Shown here: piece after piece, positions 17,293 through 25,042 of the stretch
How positions within the stretch are numbered: position 1 is the first letter of the stretch
How the letters are laid out: every line of letters begins with the position of its first letter
NCBI RefSeq assembly: GCF_013149805.1
Contig: NZ_JABEZT010000003.1
Span: forward strand, 1 to 64,000
From: Isoptericola chiayiensis
Lineage (GTDB): Bacteria > Actinomycetota > Actinomycetes > Actinomycetales > Cellulomonadaceae
DNA: 64,000 nt
Reading direction: 5' to 3'
The notes under the pieces: generated by a model
Seen by the model: only the letters and a program-made list of their open reading frames with translations
What the model was told of the DNA's origin: nothing
The model's database searches: none
Program-made: the position numbers and the translations under genes

Positions 17293-17796
17293 ATGGCCGA
17301 CACGACGACTCCGACCGAGTTCCGCGTCGGTACGCCACGTTCGATCCGAGTCGTGGGACTCCTGATCCTGGCTCTCGAGCTGGCTGGTGCCATGCTCCTG
17401 GTGACGCAGGTCCGGGACGATCCCGGGCTGCTGATCAGCACTCTCACCATCATCGCCGTCGGTGCGGCGATCGCGGTCGCCCTCCTGACTTGCGGGATCC
17501 GGGTAGTCGTCGCCACATCGTCCGTCACCTTCCGTCTGGTGCCGATCTACCGGCGCACGGTCTGCGGTTGTGAAGTTGTCGGCGTCGAGCACCACGATCG
17601 CCTCTCCCCCGCGAGGTTCGGCGGCATCGGACTGCGCAAGGCGCCGGGAGGGGTCACCGCTCTGCTGTGGGGCAGCGGCGCAGGAGTCGAGGTCGAAGTC
17701 GCGGGCGGCGACCGGATCGTCGTCGTCCTCCCCGCCGCACGAGAGCTCATGACGGCCATCGAGAACATCCGTTCCACCGAGAGTGACGCGAGATAG
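17293..17796 (+). CDS. Hypothetical membrane protein with two transmembrane helices
   Basis: A 167-residue protein. Two adjacent transmembrane helices span about residues 19-40 (VVGLLILALELAGAMLLV) and 46-68. They are followed by a beta-rich cytoplasmic domain with a motif like GIGLRKAPGGVTALLWGSG, reminiscent of bacterial PH-like domains in small actinobacterial membrane proteins. That likeness is an impression only. The ATG at 17293 begins the recognisable reading frame. It diverges from the NYN gene, with 87 bp between them. Confidence 0.8.
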   Translation: MADTTTPTEFRVGTPRSIRVVGLLILALELAGAMLLVTQVRDDPGLLISTLTIIAVGAAIAVALLTCGIRVVVATSSVTFRLVPIYRRTVCGCEVVGVEHHDRLSPARFGGIGLRKAPGGVTALLWGSGAGVEVEVAGGDRIVVVLPAARELMTAIENIRSTESDAR

Positions 17797-17835
17797 CCCA
17801 CCAACGGCGATCGTGGAGCCGATGGCCCCTACGGA

Positions 17836-18183
17836 TCAGCCGTCGGACGTGAGGAGCGCCTCGACCTCGGCCGCGACGGCGGGGACGTTGGTCGCGACGA
17901 TCGACCAGACGATGGCGCTGTCGACGACGTCGTACCCGTGCGCGACGAGGTTCCGTGCGTCCTTGACCCGGCGGAGCTCGAGCCGTGGGTGCGCGTCGAC
18001 GAACCCCGGGTCGTCGCGGTCGATGCGGGCGACGGTCTCCCCGAGCCGGATGAGGAGGTCCTCGGCGGCGTACCGGAGCATCTCGTCGGCGTCGTAGGCG
18101 GCCCGGCCCCGCTCGACGAGCCGGCCGGCTGCCGCCGCGTGGTCCAGCAGGTCGGCCAGGCACCTCCGTGTCCGTGGCGTCAC
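17836..18183 (-). CDS. hepT: HepT-like RNase toxin (DUF86)
   Basis: A 115-residue HEPN-domain protein. The RX4HXY ribonuclease motif is intact: R77, H82 and Y84 in ARNLVAHGYDVVD. In characterised pairs HepT is a tRNA- or mRNA-cleaving toxin that is silenced when MntA adds AMP residues to the Tyr of this motif. The GTG start at 18183 overlaps the antitoxin stop as GTGA, so translation is coupled to the antitoxin. Antitoxin-first order fits the type VII HepT/MntA class. Length is within the family norm. Confidence 0.88.
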   Translation of the reverse strand: MTPRTRRCLADLLDHAAAAGRLVERGRAAYDADEMLRYAAEDLLIRLGETVARIDRDDPGFVDAHPRLELRRVKDARNLVAHGYDVVDSAIVWSIVATNVPAVAAEVEALLTSDG

Positions 18184-18617
18184 AGCGGCACGGCCTCGTC
18201 GAGGACGCCTCGGTGCTTCTCCCGGAGTCCTCCGTCGCTGAGGACGTCGACGTGGACACCCAGCAGCTCGGACAGCTCGCGAGCCGTCGAGACGAAGGTC
18301 CACGCCGCGTCCGGAGAGACCGTCACGAGGAGGTCCAGGTCGCTGGCCGGCGTGTCCGTGCCGCGGGCGACCGAACCGAAGACCCTCGGGTTGGTGCCCC
18401 CGTTGCGCGCGATCAGTTGCACTACCTCGTCGCGCTTGTCCCGGAGCCGCTCCGAGGGCCGCACCATGGCGCGTCGGATCCGCGCGATCATGGCAGCAGA
18501 CGCGGGGCGTCGGCCGGACTCGTAGGCGGACAGGTTCGACGGAGCGATCCCCGCGAGCTCCGCGAGGCGCGCCTGCGTCAGGCCTGCCCTCTCGCGCTCG
18601 GCCCTCAGATCGACCAT
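18180..18617 (-). CDS. mntA: MntA-type nucleotidyltransferase antitoxin fused to an XRE-like HTH
   Basis: A 145-residue protein with two parts. Residues 1-50 form a helix-turn-helix of Cro/CI type (LTQARLAELAGIAPSNLSAY). Residues 65-145 are a minimal nucleotidyltransferase with the signature G81-S82 and D93/D95 in GSVARGTDTPASDLDLLV, and a further Asp in VHVDVLSD. Known MntA proteins AMPylate HepT to neutralise it. Here the added HTH implies direct transcriptional autoregulation, and an imperfect palindrome lies 9 bases before the start. The ATG is at 18617. Confidence 0.88.
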   Translation of the reverse strand: MVDLRAERERAGLTQARLAELAGIAPSNLSAYESGRRPASAAMIARIRRAMVRPSERLRDKRDEVVQLIARNGGTNPRVFGSVARGTDTPASDLDLLVTVSPDAAWTFVSTARELSELLGVHVDVLSDGGLREKHRGVLDEAVPL

Positions 18618-18625
18618 GACCCAAA

Positions 18626-18640
18626 GTTATCACTGATACC
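18626..18640. promoter_or_regulatory. Candidate operator of the HTH-MntA protein
   Basis: GTTATCA-C-TGATACC is an inverted repeat with 6 of 7 pairs matching, centred 16 bp upstream of the mntA start in the likely core promoter. Repeats of this size and A/T richness are typical for XRE-family regulators. Assignment is by position only. Confidence 0.5.
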
Positions 18641-18664
18641 TCTTGTCTCACGATCCGATCGCGG

Positions 18665-18693
18665 TTGTCCGCAGGGTGGTCGTTGCGTAGAGT
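18665..18693 (+). promoter_or_regulatory. Probable sigma-A type promoter of metF-metE
   Basis: TTGTCC (18665-18670) and TAGAGT (18688-18693) are separated by 17 bp. Transcription would begin near 18700, exactly at the 5' edge of the SAM aptamer. Confidence 0.6.
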
Positions 18694-18703
18694 CGGTGGT
18701 CAA

Positions 18704-18807
18704 GCCATCCAGAGCGGCCGAGAGTCCTGGCTCGACGACGCCGCAGCAACCCGTTCTCCGACGGAAGCCTCCCGAGGACGAAGGTGCTCAACACCAGGCC
18801 CGATGGA
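18704..18807 (+). promoter_or_regulatory. SAM-I (S-box) riboswitch controlling metF-metE
   Basis: The leader carries the S-box core elements in order: ATCCAGAG at the 5' side, a central GCAGCAACCCG, and GGAAGCC...GAAGGTGCTCA before CCCGATGG at the 3' side. Helix P1 is formed by CCATC (18705-18709) and GATGG (18802-18806). The 3' strand of P1 runs into GGAG (18805-18808), which is the ribosome-binding site of metF seven bases before its ATG. When SAM closes P1 part of that site is paired, so control is probably at translation with no separate expression platform. The aptamer class is recognised from conserved bases; a covariance search would settle it. Confidence 0.85.
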
Positions 18808-18814
18808 GTGACGC

Positions 18815-19846
18815 ATGGTCGCAGAGGCATCCCTTGAACCGGCACGCCCCGTGCCCTCCCGCCCGACGGTGAGCTTCGAGCTCATGCCGCCGCGGCGGCC
18901 CGACGCCGCACCCAAGTTCTGGGAGACGGCGCGCCGCCTCGTGGCCGCGCGCCCCGACTTCGTGTCGGTCACCTACGGTGCCGGCGGCGGTGACCGGGAC
19001 ACCGCCCGTCAGGTCGTCTCCACCCTCCTGGCCGGCACCCCCGTCCTGCCGGTCGCGCACCTGACCTGCGTCGGCGCGTCCCGCGAGGACGTGTCCGCCG
19101 TCGTCGACGAGTTCCTCGAGGCCGGGGTCCGCAGCTTCCTCGCCCTGCGCGGCGACCCGCCGAGGGACCAGCCGGACTGGCAGCCGCCCGCGGGCGGCAT
19201 CCACTCGGCCATCGAGCTCGTCGCCCTGCTGCGCGAGGTCGAGGCCCGCCGCTGCGCCGCCGACCCGGCGGCCGCCGTCCGCGGTGCCGCCCGGCCCCTG
19301 ACCGTCGCCGTCGCCACGTTCCCGGACGGCAACGCCCAGGCCGGCACCACCCGCGCGCAGGAGGTGCACCGCCTGCTGGAGAAGCAGCAGGCCGGCGCGT
19401 CCTTCGCGATCACCCAGCTGTTCTACGAGGCGGACAGCTACACCGACTTCGTCGCCGAGGCCCGCGCGGCCGGCGTGACGATCCCGATCCTCGCCGGGTT
19501 GATACCCACGACCGAGCCGCACCGGCTCCGCCGTGTCGAGGATCTCCTCGGCGTCCGCGCGCCCCAGCACCTGCTGGACGCGCTGGACGCCCAGCCGGAC
19601 CCGCAGGCCCAGTACGCCTACGGGACGGCGTACGGCGTCGAGCTCGCCCAGCGCGTCCTCGACGCCGGCGCCCCCGGCCTGCACGTGTACACGTTCAACA
19701 AGTACCGACCTGCTCTGGACCTGCTCGAGGGTGTCCACCTCGGCGGTCGGACGGCGGCGCCCACCGGGGCGTCCGACGTCGTCCACGACCTGGCCAGACG
19801 GCCGCTGGTACCGGGCATCCCGACCGACGTCCCCGCGCCCGCCTGA
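18815..19846 (+). CDS. metF: Methylenetetrahydrofolate reductase
   Basis: A 343-residue flavoenzyme that reduces 5,10-methylene-THF to 5-methyl-THF, the methyl donor for methionine synthesis. The MTHFR fold signatures are present: SFELMPPR near the N-terminus (catalytic Glu), FVSVTYGAGG, HLTCVGASRED, ALRGDPP and ITQLFYEADSY. It lacks a C-terminal regulatory domain, as in bacteria. The ATG at 18815 is preceded by GGAG that is also part of the SAM aptamer stem. It forms an operon with metE 33 bp downstream, which uses its product directly. Confidence 0.96.
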   Translation: MVAEASLEPARPVPSRPTVSFELMPPRRPDAAPKFWETARRLVAARPDFVSVTYGAGGGDRDTARQVVSTLLAGTPVLPVAHLTCVGASREDVSAVVDEFLEAGVRSFLALRGDPPRDQPDWQPPAGGIHSAIELVALLREVEARRCAADPAAAVRGAARPLTVAVATFPDGNAQAGTTRAQEVHRLLEKQQAGASFAITQLFYEADSYTDFVAEARAAGVTIPILAGLIPTTEPHRLRRVEDLLGVRAPQHLLDALDAQPDPQAQYAYGTAYGVELAQRVLDAGAPGLHVYTFNKYRPALDLLEGVHLGGRTAAPTGASDVVHDLARRPLVPGIPTDVPAPA

Positions 19847-19879
19847 CCGGCGCCGGGACGACCGACCTCTGGAGTGCTC

Positions 19880-22297
19880 ATGACCACGACCCCCTTCCCC
19901 CGCGGCACGATCCTCGGCTACCCCCGCATCGGCCGTCGCCGCGAGCTCAAGCGCGCCGTCGAGGCCCGCTGGGCCGGCCGCACCGACGCCGTCGACCTCG
20001 AGGTGACCGCCGGTGCGCTGCGCCGCGAGACCGTCCAGCGTCTCGTCGCGCTCGGCCTCGACCCCGACGACGGCTCCGTGCCCGGCTCGTTCTCCTACTA
20101 CGACCAGGTGCTCGACGTCGTCGCGCTGCTCGGCGCGGTGCCGGACCGCTTCCGCGACCTGCTGGACGCCGACGACGGCTCGCTCGACCTGGACGGCTAC
20201 TTCACCGTCGCCCGCGGGCGCGGCGAGGACGCGCCGCTGGAGATGACCAAGTGGTTCGACACGAACTACCACTACCTGGTCCCCGAGATCAGCGAGACCA
20301 CGCCGATCTCGTTCGCCGACCACCGGATCGTGCGCGAGTACGCCGAGGCCAAGGAGGCCGGCGTCACCACGCGCCCGGTCCTGGTCGGCCCGGTCACGTT
20401 CCTCGCGCTGTCCAAGGCCGCGGACGACGCCGGAGCGGACTTCCACCCGCTCGACCGGCTCGACGACGTGGTCGCCGCGTACGCCGAGCTGCTGCGGGTG
20501 CTGGCCGCCGTCGGCGCGCCGTGGGTGCAGCTCGACGAGCCCGTCCTCGTCTCCGACACCGTGGACGCCGACCCCGCGCGGATCGACGCCGCGATCACGT
20601 CGGCCTACCGCACGCTGTCGACCGACCTCTCCCCCGCCGCCGCCGACGACGGGCTCGACGTGACGCCGGAGCGCCCGCGGATCCTCGTCGCCACGCCGTT
20701 CGGCGGGCTGGCCACCGACGGCACCGACGGGACGCCGGCGCGGGACGGACTCGCCCTGCTGGCCGGCACCGACGTCGACGCGATCGCGATCGACCTGGTC
20801 AAGGGCGCGGTCCCCACCGAGGCCGTCCCCGGACTGGCCTCGAAGACCCTCGTGGCCGGCGTCGTCGATGGGCACAACATCTGGCGCACCGACCTCACGG
20901 CACGCCTCGAGACCCTCGACGCGCTGGCCGGCCTCGGCGCCGGGGCGCTCGCCGTCGGCACGTCCACCTCCCTGCTGCACGTGCCGCACGATGTCGAGGA
21001 CGAGACCTGGGAGGGGCCCGCCGCGGAGCGCGCGGGCCGGACGCCGGAGCTGCGGCGGTGGCTGGCCTTCGCCGACCAGAAGGTCGGTGAGGTGACGGTG
21101 CTCGCGCGTGCGCTGGCCTACGGACCGGACACCGTGCGCTCCGAGCTCGACGCCGCGAGCGCCGCGCTGGCCGACCGCGCCGCGGCGTCCGGCGTCGTCG
21201 TGCCCGCCGTGCGCGAGCGGCTGGCGGCGCTGTCGGCGCAGGACCGTGGCCGTGGCGCCCACGACGAGCGGGTCGCCGCGCAGCGGGAGCGCCTGGACCT
21301 GCCGCTGCTGCCGACGACGACGATCGGGTCGTTCCCGCAGACGCCGGAGATCCGCCGTGCGCGGTCGGCGTGGGCGAAGGGCGAGCTGGCCGACGACGCG
21401 TACACGGCGGCGATGCGCGAAGAGATCGCGCGGGTCGTCGCGCTGCAGGAGGACATCGGCCTGGACGTGCTCGTGCACGGCGAGCCGGAGCGCAACGACA
21501 TGGTGCAGTACTTCGCGGAGCTGCTGGACGGCTTCGCGACGACGGACCTCGGCTGGGTGCAGTCCTACGGGTCGCGGTGCGTGCGCCCGCCGATCCTGTG
21601 GGGTGACGTGACCCGGTCGGCGCCGATGACGGTCGAGTGGACGCGGTACGCGGCGTCGCTGACGTCGAAGCCGGTCAAGGGCATGCTGACGGGGCCGGTG
21701 ACCATCCTGGCGTGGTCGTTCGTGCGGGACGACCAGCCACTCGCGGACACGGCCGACCAGGTGGCCCTCGCGCTGCGCGACGAGGTGAGCGACCTCGAGG
21801 CCGCGGGGACCGCCGTCGTGCAGGTGGACGAGCCCGCCCTGCGCGAGCTGCTGCCCCTGCGCCGTGCCGACCAGCCGGCGTACCTGGAGTGGTCGGTCGG
21901 GGCGTTCCGGCTGGCGACCGCCGGGGCGGCGGCGTCGACCCAGGTGCACACGCACCTGTGCTACTCGGAGTTCGGCGAGGTCATCGGGGCGATCGACGGC
22001 CTGGACGCCGACGTGACCTCGATCGAGGCGGCGCGCTCGCGCATGGAGGTCGTGCCGGAGCTGCACGCCGCGGGGTACGCCCGGGGCGTCGGACCGGGTG
22101 TGTACGACATCCACTCCCCCCGCGTGCCGTCGCAGCACGAGGTGACCGAGCTGCTCGAGCTGGCCGTCAAGTCGATCGACCCGGCCGTCGTGTGGGTCAA
22201 CCCGGACTGCGGGCTCAAGACCCGCGGCTACGCCGAGGTGGAGCCGTCGCTGCGGAACCTCGTCGCGGCAGCGCAGGCGGTCCGCACGACGCTCTGA
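19880..22297 (+). CDS. metE: 5-methyltetrahydropteroyltriglutamate-homocysteine methyltransferase (cobalamin-independent methionine synthase)
   Basis: An 805-residue enzyme with the usual two barrel domains. The C-terminal zinc site is complete: H692 and C694 in [12 protein letters not shown] and C777 in [11 protein letters not shown], with the same 85-residue spacing as in the E. coli enzyme. The N-terminal repeat domain is also intact ([17 protein letters not shown]). It moves the methyl group from 5-methyl-THF triglutamate to homocysteine. GGAG lies 5 bases before the ATG at 19880. It shares the SAM-riboswitch leader with metF and is followed by an 18-bp hairpin terminator. Confidence 0.97.
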   Translation: MTTTPFPRGTILGYPRIGRRRELKRAVEARWAGRTDAVDLEVTAGALRRETVQRLVALGLDPDDGSVPGSFSYYDQVLDVVALLGAVPDRFRDLLDADDGSLDLDGYFTVARGRGEDAPLEMTKWFDTNYHYLVPEISETTPISFADHRIVREYAEAKEAGVTTRPVLVGPVTFLALSKAADDAGADFHPLDRLDDVVAAYAELLRVLAAVGAPWVQLDEPVLVSDTVDADPARIDAAITSAYRTLSTDLSPAAADDGLDVTPERPRILVATPFGGLATDGTDGTPARDGLALLAGTDVDAIAIDLVKGAVPTEAVPGLASKTLVAGVVDGHNIWRTDLTARLETLDALAGLGAGALAVGTSTSLLHVPHDVEDETWEGPAAERAGRTPELRRWLAFADQKVGEVTVLARALAYGPDTVRSELDAASAALADRAAASGVVVPAVRERLAALSAQDRGRGAHDERVAAQRERLDLPLLPTTTIGSFPQTPEIRRARSAWAKGELADDAYTAAMREEIARVVALQEDIGLDVLVHGEPERNDMVQYFAELLDGFATTDLGWVQSYGSRCVRPPILWGDVTRSAPMTVEWTRYAASLTSKPVKGMLTGPVTILAWSFVRDDQPLADTADQVALALRDEVSDLEAAGTAVVQVDEPALRELLPLRRADQPAYLEWSVGAFRLATAGAAASTQVHTHLCYSEFGEVIGAIDGLDADVTSIEAARSRMEVVPELHAAGYARGVGPGVYDIHSPRVPSQHEVTELLELAVKSIDPAVVWVNPDCGLKTRGYAEVEPSLRNLVAAAQAVRTTL

Positions 22298-22313
22298 CCA
22301 GCCCTTCCACCGA

Positions 22314-22350
22314 GATCCGCCCTGTTCGCTGACAGCGAACAGGGCGGATC
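22314..22350 (+). terminator. Terminator of metF-metE
   Basis: GATCCGCCCTGTTCGCTG (22314-22331) is followed after one base by its exact reverse complement (22333-22350), giving an almost perfect 18-bp stem. It lies 17 bases past the metE stop. There is no U-tract. Confidence 0.88.
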
Positions 22351-22376
22351 TGGCACTCTCGGGTTGAGAGTGCTAA
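22350..22376 (+). promoter_or_regulatory. CIRCE operator (HrcA binding site) of hsp20
   Basis: CTGGCACTC-N9-GAGTGCTAA matches the CIRCE consensus TTAGCACTC-N9-GAGTGCTAA at 7 of 9 and 9 of 9 bases with the exact 9-base spacer. A possible -35 (TTGAGA, 22364-22369) lies inside it, with TGTAGC 16 bp further on as -10. HrcA bound here would repress the small heat-shock gene until heat stress. Confidence 0.85.
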
Positions 22377-22469
22377 TTCTTGTCCTGTAGCCACCGTGCA
22401 CCGGACGGTCCGGCGCACGTGTCGCGTGCAGGGTCGCGGTCGCGGCCCTCGTCGAGGAGGTGATGCGCG

Positions 22470-22892
22470 ATGGCTACCTACTGGGACCCGTTCCAGGACA
22501 TGGACCGACTGTTCGGGACGCTCGCCGCCAACACGCGGAACGCGACCGCCATGCCCATGGACCTCTTCCGCGAAGGCGACCACTTCGTCCTCGCCGCCGA
22601 CCTGCCCGGCATCGACCCCGGCAGCATCGACGTCTCCTGCGAGGACCGGACGCTCACCATCCGCGCCGAACGGACGTCACGCTCCGCCGAAGGACAGTGG
22701 CTCCTGCGGGAACGCCCCGCCGGCACCGTCGCCCGCCAGGTCACGCTCGGCCGCGGCCTCGCGCTCGACAAGATCTCCGCGTCCTACGCCGACGGGGTGC
22801 TCACCCTCACCATCCCCGTCGCCGAGGAGGCCAAGCCGCGCAAGATCGAGGTCACGCACTCCGGGAGCGAGGCGACCCAGATCGAGGCGTGA
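22470..22892 (+). CDS. Hsp20/alpha-crystallin family small heat-shock protein
   Basis: A 140-residue ATP-independent holdase chaperone. The alpha-crystallin domain covers about residues 28-125, with the conserved strands VLAADLPGIDPGSIDV, LTIRAERT and the closing motif ADGVLTLTIPVAEEAKPRKIEV. The short N-terminal arm (ATYWDPFQDMDRLFG) is typical of the actinobacterial Hsp18-like group. GAGGAGG precedes the ATG at 22470. A CIRCE element 94 bp upstream indicates heat control by HrcA. A strong hairpin follows the stop. Confidence 0.95.
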   Translation: MATYWDPFQDMDRLFGTLAANTRNATAMPMDLFREGDHFVLAADLPGIDPGSIDVSCEDRTLTIRAERTSRSAEGQWLLRERPAGTVARQVTLGRGLALDKISASYADGVLTLTIPVAEEAKPRKIEVTHSGSEATQIEA

Positions 22893-22918
22893 GCCGCCGA
22901 GCACCGGCCGGACGCACG

Positions 22919-22952
22919 ACGGCGCCCGTCAGGTCGACCTGACGGGCGCCGT
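22919..22952 (+). terminator. Terminator of hsp20
   Basis: ACGGCGCCCGTCAGGT pairs perfectly with ACCTGACGGGCGCCGT across two bases (16 bp). It is 26 bases past the hsp20 stop. Confidence 0.88.
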
Positions 22953-22955
22953 TCA

Positions 22956-23063
22956 GCGATCGCCCTGCACTCGCAAGCTCGCTCCGGGCTATCGCTCGGA
23001 CTCTCGGTCGCGATCGCCCTGCACTCGCAAGCTCGCTCCGGGCTATCGCTCGTACTCCCGGTC
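22956..23063. repeat. Two tandem 54-bp direct repeats (plus a decayed third)
   Basis: The unit beginning GCGATCGCCCTGCACTCGCA runs 22956-23009 and again 23010-23063 with only a few differences near the end. A decayed partial unit (GCGCCGACCTTGCACTGCGC...) follows to about 23100. Inside each unit are CTCGCAAGCTCGCTC and GGGCTATCGCTCG. No gene overlaps it. The intergenic stretch 22953-23133 holds nothing else I can support. Confidence 0.85.
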
Positions 23064-23133
23064 GCGCCGACCTTGCACTGCGCTACGCGCGAGTGCCTCG
23101 TCCCTCAGCCCTCACGCTCCGCTTCGCTCCAGG

Positions 23134-23352
23134 TCAGCGCTCGGAGGCACCGATCATCGGGAGACCGAAGCCCAGCGACACCGCCAGGACGCCACCGGTG
23201 AAGATGTACGGCGCGAGGTCGCTGCCGCCCGAGGCGCCGATGCCGATGAGCAGCAGACCGGCCGCGAACAGGACGAACGAGACGATGACGCGTCCCAGCG
23301 TCGCGCCGGGGGCGTCGTTCTGCGGTGCCGGGTTGACCTTGAAGTCGCTCAT
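23134..23352 (-). CDS. Small two-helix membrane protein
   Basis: A 72-residue protein. A short polar N-terminus (MSDFKVNPAPQNDAPGATLG) is followed by two hydrophobic helices, VIVSFVLFAAGLLLIGIGA and IFTGGVLAVSLGFGLPMIG. The pattern is that of a small actinobacterial inner-membrane protein of unknown role. Good codon bias and a clear ATG at 23352 support it. It sits 39 bp after a lipoprotein gene on the same strand. Confidence 0.78.
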   Translation of the reverse strand: MSDFKVNPAPQNDAPGATLGRVIVSFVLFAAGLLLIGIGASGGSDLAPYIFTGGVLAVSLGFGLPMIGASER

Positions 23353-23391
23353 GGGGGCCAGCCTAGCCCGGTCCCGCGCCGCTCTCCCCCG

Positions 23392-23793
23392 TCAGTCCAC
23401 GCGCTCCAGCGTCACCGCGCCCTCCGTGCCGCCGTCGATCACCAGCTCGTCGGCGTCGACGACGTCGACGGGGATCTGCTGCACCAGCTCGTCCGACCCC
23501 GGATCCTTCACCTCGAGGAAGAGCCCTTCCCCGTCCGGCATGCTCCACGTACCGGAGACGTCCTGCGGGTCGCCGTGGCCCAGCAGTTCGGCAGGGACGT
23601 CGGTGGCGGTGAACTCCTCCGCGTCGAGGACCACCTGGAAACCGCCGTCGGCCGGCTCGAACGTCCCGACGAGGTCGCTGCGCTGGTCGACCGCTGCCCC
23701 CGACGGGGTGTCGGTCGCGGTGCACCCGGCGAGTCCCGCCGGGATCAGGACGAGCGCGGCCGCGGCCGTCGATCGTCGGAGCCGGTCACGCAT
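23392..23793 (-). CDS. Small lipoprotein of unknown function
   Basis: A 133-residue secreted lipoprotein. The signal peptide ends in the lipobox LAGC, making C24 the lipidated residue. The mature part is acidic and beta-rich (FQVVLDAEEFTATDVP, GTWSMPDGEGLFLEVKD), with no family I recognise. It probably faces the outside of the cell membrane. It is followed on the same strand by a small membrane protein gene and preceded by a MOSC-domain gene 66 bp away. Confidence 0.82.
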   Translation of the reverse strand: MRDRLRRSTAAAALVLIPAGLAGCTATDTPSGAAVDQRSDLVGTFEPADGGFQVVLDAEEFTATDVPAELLGHGDPQDVSGTWSMPDGEGLFLEVKDPGSDELVQQIPVDVVDADELVIDGGTEGAVTLERVD

Positions 23794-23859
23794 CGTCTCT
23801 CCACCGTGGGGGGCACGTTGCCGCCGGACGCTACCAGCCGTCCCCGTCGACCACCAGGC

Positions 23860-24423
23860 CTACGGCAGCCGCGGACGCCGGACGGGCAGCCCGGCGCGCG
23901 CCGGGTCGAGCTCCACCGGACTGACCAGCACCGCCGGGCCGCGCCGCAGCACCCCGTCCGAGACCGGCATGCATCGCACTCCCCCGCGCCCGCGCATCGC
24001 CGCGTGCACACCCGGTGCCAGCATCCGGTCCATCCACGCGCACGGGTTCGCCGGACGACCGACGTGCAGCGCGACCTCGTCGGTCCCGGAGCGCAGCACG
24101 ATCTCCTCACCGATCAGCGGCGCCAGCTCGGCGCCACGCAGCACCACGTTGCGGCGCGTCAGCAGCGGGTCGAGCAGGCCGGTGCCGAGCTCCTCGGCGA
24201 TCGCCTCGAGCGCCTCGGCCGCGAACAGCGTCACAGCCGCGTCCATGTGGGCGGCCTTGCCGAAGAACCGGTCGCCCACGATGCCCCGGCCGGCCACGAC
24301 CTCCACGGTGTCCCGGTCCGACGTCGGCACGGCCGCCGCGCCGTCGCGCGGACGTCCGAAGTAGGCGTGCTCGGGCGAGACCAGCAGGTGCAGCACCTCG
24401 ACGGGATACTCGTGGGCGGTCAC
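23860..24423 (-). CDS. MOSC domain-containing protein
   Basis: A 187-residue protein of the MOSC fold, the domain found at the C-terminus of molybdenum cofactor sulfurases and in stand-alone sulfur carrier or molybdoenzyme-like proteins (YiiM, MARC). Visible parts are GRGIVGDRFFG, the TRRNVVLRGAEL strand, and NPCAWMDRMLAPGVH with the conserved Cys (residue about 130), followed by MRGRGGVRCMPVSDG. The substrate is unknown. The start is chosen at GTG 24423 because GGGAG lies upstream; a GTG six codons earlier (24441) is possible. It diverges from the Imm5-like gene. Confidence 0.85.
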   Translation of the reverse strand: MTAHEYPVEVLHLLVSPEHAYFGRPRDGAAAVPTSDRDTVEVVAGRGIVGDRFFGKAAHMDAAVTLFAAEALEAIAEELGTGLLDPLLTRRNVVLRGAELAPLIGEEIVLRSGTDEVALHVGRPANPCAWMDRMLAPGVHAAMRGRGGVRCMPVSDGVLRRGPAVLVSPVELDPARAGLPVRRPRLP

Positions 24424-24475
24424 CCCACGAGACTCCCACACGTCCCGTCACGGTCCGTCGTGCCAGAGTGGCCTC

Positions 24476-25033
24476 GTGGCCTCCCCGCAATCGTTGAGCG
24501 ACGGCGACCGTCGCCACGGCGACCGTCGCCTCGTCGCAGCCTGGGCCGCGGACTGCGCCGAGCGCGTCCTTCCCCTCTTCGAGGCGGAGGCCCCCGACGA
24601 CGACCGCGTCCGTGACGCCGTCGGACGCACCCGAGCATTCGCCCGCGGAGAGCTCGACACGGACGGCGAGATCCGCCGTCGGCTCGTCGCCGGCCGCGCC
24701 GCGCACTCGGCGACCTCACCCGCCGGCCGGGCCGCCGCACGGTCGGCGGGCCAGGCCGCCGCCGTCGCCCACATGGGGGCGCACGCGCTCGGCGCCGCGG
24801 CGTACGCCGCGAGAGCCGTCGCCCTCGACCGCTCTCCGGCGGCGGGCAGCGCCGAGGTCGCCTGGCAGCTCGACCGGACGAGCGAGCCGGTGCGCAGAGC
24901 ACTGCGGAAGCTGCCCCCTCTCGGACAGAGCACGTCCGGACCCCTGGGACCCGGGTTGCTGACCTCCGGCGCGCTCGGCGGATACATCCGCGAGATCCAG
25001 GCCGCCCTCGCCGAACAGGCGGACGCCCGCTAG
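24476..25033 (+). CDS. Imm5-like putative immunity protein
   Basis: A 185-residue, almost wholly helical Ala-rich protein. The pattern AADCAERVLPLFEAEAPDDD, VGRTRAFARGE and a following Ala/His-rich helical block (AAAVAHMGAHALGAAAYAAR) matches the Imm5-like family, which was named from toxin-immunity loci but is often found alone in actinobacteria. No toxin gene is next to it, so an immunity role is only a family label. It begins with GTG at 24476 and is followed 9 bp later by a P-loop kinase gene, with which it is probably co-transcribed. Confidence 0.68.
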   Translation: MASPQSLSDGDRRHGDRRLVAAWAADCAERVLPLFEAEAPDDDRVRDAVGRTRAFARGELDTDGEIRRRLVAGRAAHSATSPAGRAAARSAGQAAAVAHMGAHALGAAAYAARAVALDRSPAAGSAEVAWQLDRTSEPVRRALRKLPPLGQSTSGPLGPGLLTSGALGGYIREIQAALAEQADAR

Positions 25034-25042
25034 GTTCGCGAC

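Noticed and set aside
18788-22138. An 1116-codon minus-strand frame opposite metF-metE
   Set aside because: It is a shadow of the well-identified metF and metE genes.
22956-23063. CRISPR array
   Set aside because: Only two direct 54-bp units, no spacers between them, and no cas genes nearby.
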